From contig NW_027192194.1 in NCBI RefSeq assembly GCF_041956535.1, positions 279,444 to 343,443 of the forward strand: a DNA stretch of 64,000 nt, given 5' to 3'. The translations under genes and the position numbers were made by a program. Source of the DNA: Calcarisporiella thermophila CBS 279.70 (Eukaryota > Calcarisporiellomycota). Below, piece after piece: positions 37,344 through 47,580 of this stretch; position 1 is the stretch's first letter, and the number at the start of each line of letters is the position of its first letter. The notes beneath the pieces are model-generated. The model saw only the letters and a list, made by a program, of their open reading frames with translations. It searched no databases and was not told the DNA's origin.

Positions 37344-38674
37344 ATTGAAAGTGGAGTAAAACTTAACTCTTAAAAAACAGAATCAAGTAAATAAAGTGAC
37401 TGCCCAAAAAGACGGTCACGAACAAACTGTCTTATGGGTCAAAAATACCAAAGATAATTGCCTTTCAACTATTTTGGACTGGCATTTGAGGAGAAGTCCC
37501 GCGTAACCCGCTGACGGCGTTGTTTATCAAAAGTATTTAAACTAATATCATTTGATAGCATACACCTGACAAACCCATCGTTTTATCCGAGATTTTCAGG
37601 TTTTATCGGTGAATTTATTATCCTATTTATAAGTCTCTTCTAATATGGTCCATAAAACTTCATGACTGGAGAGCGATGGTACTCAAACAATTCTATCCTA
37701 CGCTCTGCCCACTGGTATTGGTGTGTATATTGCAATACGAATGTTAGACTGGGCGTGCTTAGTGAAGTTTGTTCGTTATCTATTCCGCCTGCAAATGATA
37801 TAGATGTGAGGGAAAGGTTTCTTCCGTAATTATGTGCCGAATTTGCAGCAATTGAGCCGCTGAATTTTCCAATTTAAATTATTTCAAAACAAATTTGGTA
37901 AAAATAAAATTTAAAACTACTTTTTAAGATCTTTTCCATTATAAAATTTTTAGCATTTGTTCAAATATAATTGTCTCTATACATGTTTTCATAAAGATCT
38001 CTCCAGAAGATACATGGATGCATTCTCCTCCCGTATATCGTTATATATAAAACGTAATTACAGGTTTAGGGAGCTATGACTAGAAGAAATTAGTAAAACA
38101 TATCCATTTGATTTGTTGATTTTCAACTGCATTTGGTTTGAATTTATCTCCGGGTTTATAAACAGTTGTAAAAAGTTAAATAGTCGCCTGAACGAATGTG
38201 CTTTCTCTTCGTTTCAATAACAATATAAATCCTTTGCATTTATCAAGCGATGATTATTTTGCTTATAAAGTGAATTGCTTATATGAAGATTATTAGAATG
38301 ATTCAGCTGAAATATCACGAGCGGAGCGGAGAATACCAACAGGGCTTAAGTTTATGGATTTGAATTGAGCGAGTTTTTGTGACATTTCTTGGCTCGGATA
38401 AACTATGGTTGATATTCCATGTAATATAAACTTTTCCAAATTAGTAGTCAACAATAGGTTGTGGACAAAGCTCAGCGTCATATTAGGAGGGGGCATTTGC
38501 ACGGGGATTTTATTACGATGAAACCGTCGTATATAAATTGTGCTAGACGGTAGTATTTCGATTTCGTGAACTCTCCCCCTTCTAATTCTTTCATTCCTTA
38601 ATCACTTTTCTCTAGTCGTTTTTAATTTCCCACATTCTTTTATATTCTTCAATATAATTTCATAAATAGTGGAT
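37344..38674. promoter_or_regulatory. Long divergent spacer DBP3/chitin deacetylase
   Basis: 1.33 kb. The right end carries a TATA-like box (TATATAAATTG at about 38530) suited to the deacetylase, and pyrimidine-rich leader sequence follows. A minus-strand open frame overlaps this promoter (separate entry). The rest is AT-rich with nothing recognised. Confidence 0.45.
38293..38502 (-). CDS. Possible small gene or exon, unrecognised
   Basis: Minus-strand frame from ATG 38502 to a stop at 38293 (69 residues). The same frame stays open upstream for about 30 more codons, giving a 95-100 codon run of balanced composition (VHEIEILPSSTIYIRRF, then MPPPNMTLSFVHNLLL, ending RSARDISAESF). It overlaps the promoter of the chitin deacetylase. 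No upstream exon or family could be assigned, so it may be chance. Confidence 0.2.
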   Translation of the reverse strand: MQMPPPNMTLSFVHNLLLTTNLEKFILHGISTIVYPSQEMSQKLAQFKSINLSPVGILRSARDISAESF

Positions 38675-39963
38675 ATGAGGGTCCTTCCTTTTGTTGTTTT
38701 GGGAGCTATTTTCTTAGCTGGAGCTGAAGCCGCAAAGAAGGAAGACACAAAGAAAGATAAGGCCGTTGCGGCAGCACCTAAAACCGGTGCTGAGACACCT
38801 GTAGTTCAAGGAGCCCCCCTTCCAGGGGACTGGCCTGTATCTGATCAGAAAGTCAAGCCTAAGCCAGAATGGCTTAAGCAAGTTGACTTCTCAAAGTTGC
38901 CTAACGCTCCTGTTTCGTCGGCTAAAGGCCCGCAGTGCAAAGAAGGCCAAGATCAGTATGTAAAATTATTTTGAATGTTTCAGCTTTATACTAAGTCAAA
39001 TACGTAGATTCTGTGCTTGGACTTGCACCGGATGTACCCGCAACGACACGGACGTAGTTAAATGCCCTAAAAAGGGTGACTGGGGTCTAACCTTTGACGA
39101 TGGGCCTACCCCTTTCTCGCCGAAGCTATACGATTATCTGAATTCGATTAATCAGAAAGCCACCCTCTTTGTAATCGGCTCTCGCGTCAAAGAATACCCC
39201 GACTTATTGCGCCGTGCCTATAAGGACGGGCATCAAATTGCATCTCATACATGGTCGCATAGCATGATGACTTCGCTTTCCAATGAGGAGATTGTTGCTG
39301 AACTCAAGTGGACTGAGGAAGCCATAAAAGCCGCTATCAATGTCACCGTACGTTACTTCCGTCCTCCATATGGTGATATCGATGACCGTGTTCGCGGTAT
39401 TGCTAAGCAGCTCGGTTATAAGATTATTATCTGGAATCATGACACTGACGATTGGCGCATGGCCGAAGAGAAAGGATTCGACCCTAATTGGATTGATGGA
39501 AACTTTACCCAATGGGAGAAAGATGCCCCTAATATGACTGAAGGATCTATCTCTTTGGAGCACGGTATGTACTACTATACATGTCATATCATATTAATTT
39601 ATTAATGCTTATTTCCATTTAGATCTCTATGCCGGAACCGTTGATGCAGCAATTCGTAATATTCCCGGTTTGAAAAAAGCATTTAATGTCATCCCCGTAG
39701 CTCAGTGCCTGGCTGATCAGTATCCATATGCTGAGAAAGACATTGTCTATAATCCTGCAGGAGGCAATGCTACTGCATCTGCCTCTGCACAGATTCCAGT
39801 ATCTTCGGCACCAGCATCATCTGCTTCTATTATTCCCTCCACCTCCAAGGTGGATGCCGGCGCTATCGAGAGTGGCAAACCTTCTAAAGTATCATCAGGA
39901 AGTGGTGTCGTGAAGCCAGTCCTTGGCGCGATTTCTATGATTATTGCATTTGCACTTATTTAA
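38675..39963 (+). CDS. GPI-anchored chitin deacetylase (carbohydrate esterase 4)
   Basis: Extracellular enzyme that removes N-acetyl groups from chitin to make chitosan in the cell wall. Three exons, 38675-38955, 39008-39564 and 39623-39963, give 392 residues. The start is ATG 38675, giving signal peptide MRVLPFVVLGAIFLAGAEA. CE4 motifs appear in order: LTFDDGPTP (catalytic Asp and metal Asp), ASHTWSH (metal histidines), RYFRPPYGD, WNHDTDDW, and LEHDLYAGTVDAA with the catalytic His. After the domain come a Ser/Ala-rich linker and a hydrophobic end, VVKPVLGAISMIIAFALI, read as a GPI-anchor signal. A Lys-rich, cysteine-containing N-terminal region precedes the domain, as in other fungal chitin deacetylases. 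Confidence 0.95.
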
Positions 39964-40169
39964 GATGTTTGATCTACTATCTAGTTTAGTTTCTCTAGTT
40001 ATATTTAAATTTTTCATATAGAATTGAAAATAAACAAGTCTGTATAGATCATTTCTTAGAATCTCCTAAATTGAGCAAGGTTGAACAAGGCATTTGTGAG
40101 GTTCCTTTAATAATTGAATCAAACAAAGAGCAATAGATTGGTAAAAAAGATAAAAGGAGTTTGAAAAAT

Positions 40170-41313
40170 TTAAGATGTATCCATATCTGAATATGCTGTT
40201 GTCATTTTCTCATCAGGCTTTACCTCAGATTTATCGTCACCGCTAGATTGTGATTGATTTTCAGAATATTTGCTATCTGTTCGATTTTCTTGCTCTGAAT
40301 CTTCATGGTTAAGGATAGGATCTGTTTCAACTTCTGCCAAAGTCATAAATTGGTTATCCTCCGCATTATGATTACCACTCCCGTTTGTTTCCTGTTCCTC
40401 TGGATCTTGTTTTCCGCGATAAAATGGGATGGGAGAGAGGGATGGTTCAATGCACATGTCCATTGACTCTGTCGCCAGTGATGATTCGGATGACTGGAAT
40501 TTATTTGCTTCTCCATTCATGGTGTATGTAGTAAACTCTTCAAAACTAGAGGTTACCGCTACTACCTATTAATGGAGCCAACATAAATTAGATCCACCAT
40601 ATAAATTAACTGAAAATGATGATTACCTTTTCAATAGCTCGAAGATACTTGAAAAGAGTTTTGTGATGTTCTGTCGGTCGCATTAGGAGTTCGCATAGAC
40701 GTTGTATGGTGAAAGGTGGCCTTAATAAAAATATATTCATTACACTAGTCGAAGATAATTTTTACTACAGGATAGTACCCTTCAAAGTTTTCGAGATATT
40801 CGATTATTCTATTTTCGTAATCTTCATGTCTCTCTCCCGAAGAACCTTCTCCAGTAGGTTGATCTCCGTGAACATTAGAGATAATATTCTATACAATTTT
40901 TTTGTGACATGTTAATTCATAGATATTTTGAAAAAAAACACTATGCAATATAATCAACAAGTACCTGACGTAACTTGGTTTTAATGATATCTTTGAGAAG
41001 GGACCATTCCGTGCTACCGATAAAATTTCAAAGCATAAGTATACATCATATAAAATGAAAATAAATACGTACTTTACTTGGTCTGTGTCTGCAATATTCA
41101 AGAGAATCAAGTCATATTCTACGGAGTAAAAACATTTAAGTTGGTTATGATCCAATAAATTGAACCAATTTATAAATACCTGACTTCCATGAAAAGTTGG
41201 AAGTTGATGATCCTTAAATATTGATGAATTAAATAAATCACATTAATAAAAAAGATCACATTTTAATTATATTCACCCTCTTGTGCAGGTATTGTTGATT
41301 CAGCAGTCATCAT
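40170..41313 (-). CDS. Protein phosphatase 4 regulatory subunit 2 (PPP4R2)
   Basis: Regulatory subunit of the PP4 phosphatase complex (DNA repair, cell cycle). Seven small exons on the minus strand, 41313-41277, 41212-41180, 41118-41073, 41013-40965, 40888-40779, 40720-40627 and 40565-40170, give 254 residues. The key block PPFTIQRLCELLMRP is nearly identical to the PPP4R2 signature (FTIQRLCELL.DP). It is preceded by NTEWSLLKDIIKTKLRQNI, matching QWSQFK..I..KL in the animal protein, and followed by RAIEKVVAVTS. The tail is acidic, Glu/Ser/Asn-rich and probably disordered, as in the family. The exons are too short to be seen except by splicing, so exon 2-4 limits have moderate certainty. Confidence 0.85.
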
Positions 41314-41465
41314 AATTCTAAAGATGCTGGAGATATAGGTGCTGAACAATTTTTCAATATATTGAGGTTAATAATTAATAATTAATAAGATTAATTATAT
41401 TTAAGTATTGTTTTTCAAATTCAACAGTAACTGAAATATATTTTTCTTTTGCTTGTCTGCAAATC
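41314..41465. promoter_or_regulatory. Short bidirectional promoter PPP4R2/NFU1
   Basis: Only 152 AT-rich bases lie between the two start codons, with runs of TTAATAATTAATAA that could serve either direction. Confidence 0.4.
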
Positions 41466-42356
41466 ATGTGGCGAACGGCAATTTTAAGTATTTCTCGCTC
41501 TTCGAGGTATCCCATAATATCGATCTCGAATCCCAATGCTTATTTACATATTTATTCTTCGCACCCGCCTTCGGGTGCGCTCAATGCATTGAGGCAACAG
41601 TGGAATTTGTCACGATGCCTGGTTCCAAAAATTTCACATCAAGGTAAAATTATGATTATGGTATCTTTGTTTATAAATCTACTCTGATAAACCCATCTCT
41701 TTTATATTTTTACTCTTATAATAGTCCGATCAATGTTTATTCAAACCGAGATCACGCCAAATGAAGACTCGCTTAAATTCAAGCCTGGTGTGCCTGTTCT
41801 TCAAGGAGGAAATACCGCAGAATTTCTCGATATACGTTCAGCTACTAGTTCCCCATTAGCCAAGAAACTTTTTCAGATTGAAGGCGTGCGTGGAGTTTTA
41901 TTTGGAGCTGACTTTATCACGGTATCGAAGGATCCCGAAGCACCTTGGCAACAAATGAAGCCAGATATCTATGCAACCATCATGGATTTTTTCAGTTCCG
42001 GTCAACCTGTGCTTTCAGATGGAGAACATGCTCCATCCGATACTGAAATCCTTCCTGATGATCCCGAAGTGGTTCAGATGATTAAAGAGCTATTAGACAC
42101 GCGCATTCGTCCTGCGATACAAGAGGATGGAGGTGATATTGAGTATCGCGGATTTGTGGACGGAGTTGTACAGCTAAAGCTTCGAGGGTCATGCCGAACA
42201 TGTGATTCTTCAGTTGTAACGCTGAAGAATGGTATTGAAAACATGCTAAAACATTATATCCCGGAGGTTGAGTCGGTAGAGCAAGTGGTAGACCCTGAAG
42301 AATCAATTAGTCAACAGGAATTTGCCAAGCTAGAATCTCGGCTTAACAAACAATAA
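41466..42356 (+). CDS. NFU1: Nfu1, mitochondrial iron-sulfur cluster scaffold/carrier
   Basis: Delivers 4Fe-4S clusters to lipoyl synthase and respiratory-chain enzymes in mitochondria. Two exons, 41466-41643 and 41725-42356, give 269 residues. The opening [14 protein letters not shown] is Arg/Ser-rich, as in a targeting peptide. The Nfu N-domain ([37 protein letters not shown]) and the NifU C-domain with its cluster-binding CxxC ([13 protein letters not shown]) are complete. The C-terminal tail after VEQVVDPEE is acidic, as in homologues. One intron separates the presequence from the mature protein. Confidence 0.95.
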
Positions 42357-42941
42357 TCGTTTTCATATCTAGGATATTCTTTCCTTGTAGATATAGATAT
42401 AAATAGAATTTATGAAGTAGTTTTCTCCTTGAACGTATGCACCTATTTAAAGAGTTCTATAGGGCAATCCTTTCACAAAACAAACAAATCACTGTCACAT
42501 TTTCCTTTATGCAGATAAAGGTTACAAAATCAACTGCAAATGGTAAAACAAATCCTAGTTTGAACTGAAAACATCAAACGCTGGGATAAAGTGCCCGGGT
42601 AATATTTTCGCTCGGTTGCAGATTTTATTATTTTTCTGCAAGTTGTAAAAGCCACCACAAGCGATAAAACGTGGGTATGGGCTTCTATTGAGAAAGGAAT
42701 AGGCATATGTCGTTAGGCTCAAATCACTGGCGTGGTGGTGTAACCATGTCAAGAATTTATAAACTGCTCTCTTTCAAAATTTGCTTTTTACTCAGAATTT
42801 TCGGCTCAATCATTTCATTACTTTGCTTCCAGTCTTTCCATTAATGCATCAGCATTACTGCATTTTCCACCCGGGACATCAGAGACACATTCGAAAAAAG
42901 GAATAGATATATCCAAGAGTAACTGAGAAAAGATTATTATC
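42357..42941. other. Tandem spacer NFU1 to antiporter
   Basis: 585 bases with moderate G+C in the middle. A minus-strand 65-codon frame (42752-42555) has no recognisable features. Otherwise only 3' and 5' flanks. Confidence 0.35.
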
Positions 42942-45112
42942 ATGGTTGAAATTACCACTCTTGAGGTGGTAACCGCTCTGGTGGGAGCTTTTATTATTTT
43001 ATTCGGCCTCGTTTCTATGTTTATCAAAGAAAAGATCTATCTATCGGAAGCATGTGAGCAAAAATTGCTATTATTTTTTTGACAAATGTGCTCGAATACT
43101 TAGCACCTCCACCAGTTGTTTCTCTGGCTTTTGGTATTATATTTGGCCCGATAGCTGCAGGGTTAATCGTCCCTCAAAGTTGGGCACACAACATGCATGA
43201 AATAACGGAAGAATACACTCGAATTGTGATAATTGTGCAGGTATATCATTTATTCAATTATCACATTCCATTTCTCTAATTCAACTCGTCTTAGGTTATG
43301 GCTGCCGCAGTGGCACTACCCAAGTAACCACAACATATGTGGACCGTAAAAAAAAGTAGTTGACTTTTTTTTCCAACATTGCTTTAGGCACTATGTCTGG
43401 AAAGAGTGGAAATCGCTCCTGATGTTTCTGATACCCATTCTCGTTTATATGTGGATTGTAAGCGGCTTGTTTATTTGGCTATTGATTCCCAACCTTGATT
43501 TGGCAAGTGTATTATGATCGAACTTGATACTTATCTTCTTACTGAAATTCTACTCTTTCGAAAAGATCGAAGCATTGGCCATATCCAGTTGCATAACTCC
43601 AACTGATCCTATTCTAGCTAACTCCATAGTAAAAGGGAAATTTGCCGATGAGCACGTTCCACCTCATGTTCGCAATATTCTCTCTGCTGAAAGGTATTAT
43701 ACGGAAAGTCTTACAATTAACATGGATTAAATATTTATTAATATAATATTTTTAGTGGTGCTAATGATGGTACTGCCTTTACTTGCGCCATTTCTTGTCA
43801 CGGGAACTAATTTTCATGTTTGCACAGGCTTTGCTCTTCCTCTTCTTTTTCTCACGGTCTACCTGAAGAGGTATCCTGCGGGAGAAGCAATAGCCAAATG
43901 GTTTTATTGGGTTTGGGCATATGAAGTAGCCCTGGCGGTTCTAATTGGAGGAATAGTCGGATTTGTAGCGAGAAAACTACTAAAGCAATCAGAAAGAAGG
44001 TATTAGAGCTATATTCCCATTGGAAATTTAAAGTATATATGACCATTTCATTTGTATTTTTTACAGGAAACTTATAGACAAAGATAGCTTTTTAGTATTT
44101 TCTATTGCGCTTGCGGTATGTCTACTATATTACTTATATTTAGCTCAGAAAATTCACAGTTTTTAAAGTTATTTCTCATGGGTGTTATCGGTATCATGGA
44201 TGGCGACGACTTTGTCTCTGTTTTCGTGGCAGGAATTGTATTTACATGGGAGTAAGTATATATTTTACCTTCAAATTTACTAGCAGTTTTCTTATATGCC
44301 TCGAATAGCGACTGGTTTCGTCGTGAAACAGAAGATGCACACTTTCAAGAAGTTATTGAGGCTCTACTTAACATGACCATTTTCGTTTACCTGGGTGCCA
44401 TTATTCCTTGGTCAAGCTTTGGAAATGCAGCTATCGATCTCTCCGTATGGCGATTATTGGTGCTTTCTATTCTTATATTACTTTTTCGGCGTATTCCTAT
44501 TGTGATCCTCTTAAAGCCGTTTATCCCTGCCACAAAAAATTTTCGCGAAAGTTTGTTTTGCGGGTAAAGATATAGAGCAACATTAGTATAATTTTTTTTA
44601 CTCTTAATATTTTGTATTATATTAGGCACTTTGGGCCAATTGGAGTCGGCGCTATTTATTACGCGATGGTGATCGAAAAGCAACTTGCTGATAATCAAAG
44701 GTTAAAAGACGTGACCTTCCCAGTAGTTTCATTTGTTGTAATTGCATCCGTTGTGGTGCATGGTGTTACCATTCCGCTCTTCCATCTTGGATCCCAAATT
44801 ACGACACGTACCTTAACACGCACGAGCATTCAAAATCAAGTTCTTAGATTGCCACTAGTTAAAATTGGGCAGCCGATCCCACTTCGTCGTGAAGATGGAG
44901 AACTGGGTAGTATGAGTTCCGAAGGAGTTAAAGTCAATGGGATAGAGAATGGCGATATTACAGTTAACGTTCCTCTGTCCGAATCTTTACCAGAGCAGTC
45001 TGTCAGCATAGAATTACCAAAACATCCTCGAAACCAAGAGAACCTTTCGGAATCTTCCCCCGATGAACAATCTATTCTTAACGCATCATCTTCAACGAAG
45101 CTCGGCCAATAA
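42942..45112 (+). CDS. Na+/H+ antiporter (CPA1 family, Nha1/Sod2-like)
   Basis: Plasma-membrane cation/proton antiporter for salt and pH homeostasis. Eleven exons, 42942-43053, 43104-43240, 43295-43323, 43388-43502, 43566-43693, 43756-43769, 43828-43999, 44067-44115, 44169-44251, 44309-44563 and 44626-45112, give 526 residues. Family landmarks are FGIIFGPIAAGL, the discontinuous-helix motif SSCITPTDPILANSIV, SGANDGFALPLLFL with the transport Asp pair, VIGIMDGDDFVS, NMTIFVYLGAIIPW and HFGPIGVGAIYYA. About 11-12 membrane helices precede a hydrophilic tail of about 100 residues. That tail is much shorter than in budding-yeast Nha1 and closer to fission-yeast Sod2. Exon 6 is only 14 bases, and intron 4 is GC-AG (separate entry). 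Confidence 0.92.
43503..43565 (+). other. GC-AG intron in the antiporter gene
   Basis: Begins GCAAGTG (the usual GC-AG donor consensus) and ends AAAAG. It joins IPNLDL to IEALAISSCITP in the conserved frame. The GT three bases downstream would shift the frame. Confidence 0.8.
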
Positions 45113-45392
45113 CTAGAGATTGCTACCTCTATTGAGACTAATCCAACAGTTGCTTCGAGTTATTTTTTATCTCCATGCTTTTATTCCTTTTCTATCTTTG
45201 TTAAAATACATTTTGCCAGGTGGAGGATGAATGTATTGTTTTATTTATCTATTTTATTTTGCTTAAATATTTTTATATTTTTATTTATTGAATATTTAAC
45301 ATTTTCGCCACTTAATTTCATTAAATAAAGATATATTTATTAATTTTTTATACAATTTGAATCTGAAGCTGAAACATATACATGATGTATAG

Positions 45393-45872
45393 TTAATTTG
45401 AAGGCTTTAGATTGGGCATGCGCAAAAATTCCTTCTTTTTATTTTTAGTATGCTCCTGAAGCATGGTAAGAATTTTGCTCTTACGCCATTGCTCGGGAAT
45501 CTTTTTACCACCAGTTGCCCAAGCATAAATATCCCAATCAGGTTCTTCCAGTAATGAATCATATTCGTCTAATTCAGCAGAAGTAAATGTGTCTAGATAC
45601 TTGTGAGCAAATGTCGAGAGTAGCAGATCTGTCTCGAGAATACCACGCTTTCTTGACTGATAAATGAGGCGAGCGCGTTTTTGAGAAATAGGAGCATCGA
45701 TGGAGCGAGATCTAGGACGCAAATTGGAATTTCCTCCTTCAACATCGGAATCCTTAGATTCAATTTTATTACATATGGAACTGGCAAAAAGATTGCGAGC
45801 GATTTTGGTGGGATGCCCACTCGATGCTGCCAAAATTCTACGACAGGAAGTAGAGCTTAACATTTGATTCAT
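45393..45872 (-). CDS. SDH5: Succinate dehydrogenase assembly factor 2 (SDHAF2/Sdh5/Emi5)
   Basis: Mitochondrial matrix factor required for covalent attachment of FAD to the succinate dehydrogenase flavoprotein subunit. Intronless, 159 residues. An Arg/Ser-rich N-terminus suits mitochondrial import. The family core is complete: [40 protein letters not shown] and [13 protein letters not shown] 45872 is taken as start; a second Met lies three codons on. It is divergent from LAMTOR2, with start codons 138 bases apart. Confidence 0.95.
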   Translation of the reverse strand: MNQMLSSTSCRRILAASSGHPTKIARNLFASSICNKIESKDSDVEGGNSNLRPRSRSIDAPISQKRARLIYQSRKRGILETDLLLSTFAHKYLDTFTSAELDEYDSLLEEPDWDIYAWATGGKKIPEQWRKSKILTMLQEHTKNKKKEFLRMPNLKPSN

Positions 45873-46010
45873 AGGATTTTAGAAATGATGCCAGAGATAA
45901 ATAAGTGTAATAAAATTATCGATTCTAACCGAATTAATTTGTGACGTACTTTCTTATTAAACGTCATATACAGCACATTTTTTCTATAGTTAATCTAGGT
46001 GTCAGACAAA

Positions 46011-46415
46011 ATGCCTCTATTAATGATTAAAACCGTTGGAGCAATTTTGCAACAGGCCGTTACGGGGGGTATTACGTGTTGTATACTTGTTAATACATCT
46101 GGCGCTATTATAACTTATGCGGGCTTGGTAGAAGAGGAAGAGGCTAAAACTTACGCAGCCATTGCGGCTAATCTTTGGAATATTTATTCGCGGAATAGCA
46201 ACACCATCTTCCTAAAGCATGATGATCTCACGAGATTAACAGCAGTTTGTGAAAAGGGAACAGTATATGTCACCGGAATTTACCCTTATTTTCTATGTGT
46301 TGTATCAGAACCCCAAGCATCCCCCGGACTAATCAAGGCCAAAATGGATGCAATTGTACGCTATCTTGATCCACACATCCGAGAACTAGGGGAATATCTT
46401 GATAATCAGGGATGA
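46011..46415 (+). CDS. Ragulator subunit LAMTOR2 (roadblock/LC7 domain)
   Basis: Roadblock-fold scaffold protein; in animals LAMTOR2 pairs with LAMTOR3 in the lysosomal Ragulator that docks Rag GTPases for TORC1. Intronless, 134 residues from ATG 46011; a four-codon extension would need a GTG start. Conserved pattern: LQQAVTGGITCCILVNTSGA, then AAIAANLWNIYSRNSN, then GTVYVTGIYPYFLCVV and LIKAKMDAIVRYLDPHI. This follows LAMTOR2 (LSQANTGGVQSTLLLNNEGS....AAIASNIW..Y.RN) closely, rather than dynein roadblock. Confidence 0.88.
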   Translation: MPLLMIKTVGAILQQAVTGGITCCILVNTSGAIITYAGLVEEEEAKTYAAIAANLWNIYSRNSNTIFLKHDDLTRLTAVCEKGTVYVTGIYPYFLCVVSEPQASPGLIKAKMDAIVRYLDPHIRELGEYLDNQG

Positions 46416-46882
46416 TTAAGCATTGCAAAAGATTTTTTTTGATTTTGCCTTCATAATTTGTTTGTAATTTCTTAATATTGAAGCTGACTTATATAATGAA
46501 AATTTGTATGCTCAATACGTTAACATCGTTTTGAATCTTGGAGCATGTCGCTTTTATACCAATACATTATATTTGTTTTAGTAAATCTAGCAATCAAGAG
46601 AATAATCGCGGTTGAGGTTTTACATAATTACCAAGTTTGTTCTTTAATCTATGTACAATAAATGACAAGAAAAATTAGTTTCCATTTGACATTCGAAATA
46701 TAATAAACGATGCTTGCAGGATTGATTTTGCGAACCTATATAATATTGCAATTGGAAACATGGCCAAGAGATTATTACATTTTCTAACTAATATGATTGA
46801 TAGTAATAGAGTCTGTGTTCGGATATATCGAAACGAGTCTGCATAATTTCGTATAATGATTTTAAAAATATACACTGGATAC
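46416..46882. other. AT-rich 3' spacer
   Basis: Between LAMTOR2 (+) and the end of a possible minus-strand small gene. No feature recognised. Confidence 0.35.
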
Positions 46883-47319
46883 CTATATTTTATCCAGTTT
46901 TGTCATTTTTAGCTTATCTTCATTTTTCATATGATACTTTATCTGGAGATCGGCCGCCTGAGAGTCATACTGGTTCAGCTTATTTTCATACAAGTCCAAC
47001 TTTTGCAGGGGCGCTGAAAAGTATATTTACTTGAATTGTTAGTGCCTTCTTTGTCCTTTTCGATCATGGCACTTACTCTATAGGCTTACAATCGCTCCCA
47101 TACATAAGAATACTGATAAACCTTCAAGCTGAATATCGGAGTCCAGTGTTAACTTGTAGCATTGAGCCAGAATAGTAGAGAATAGTGTAGGATGCACAAA
47201 AAAGCGGAGAAAATAAACTGTCACACAAAGCCTAAGGACACTCTTGCTATCAATATCTTATATACATCTAGGAGTGCATTGGGTAATTTTACGAATATCG
47301 TAGGAACAAAAGTGGCCAT
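46883..47319 (-). CDS. Possible small gene, weakly CENP-X/MHF2-like
   Basis: Coding-like pieces on the minus strand. ATG 47319 begins MATFVPTIFVKLPNALLDVYK. A second stretch, in a frame shifted by one, reads SVLRLCVTVYFLRFFVH...LAQCYKLTLDSDIQLEGL up to a donor at 47089 (GTAAGC). The frame continues after acceptor CAAAAG with LDLYENKLNQYDSQAADLQ and ends at TAG 46885-46883. The pattern ALRL....YLR.FV.E.....IL......D..LE.LS..L..ILLD resembles the histone-fold protein CENP-X/Mhf2, but several residues disagree. The join between the first two pieces needs an undetected intron (perhaps GTAAAA..AGCAAG) or reflects a frameshift. Confidence 0.3.
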
Positions 47320-47580
47320 ATAGGAAACTATATATTTAAAACAATCTTATTCTAATTGTAGCAACACAATTTAAATTTTTCCATAAATAGTAAAGCATTT
47401 GCTTAGAGATGCGGAGCCACTTGTATAGAATTCAAATACGAAAATACTAGCAAGCTGTGTCACGTCTTTGCCACACCAACTGCAAATAAGGCGCGCCGTT
47501 TATTTGTGCCTCCTCTTGTTATTTTTCATATAACTTACACTTCTCGTTTCTCTCTTTAGAGCATATATCAAAATCGCAAA

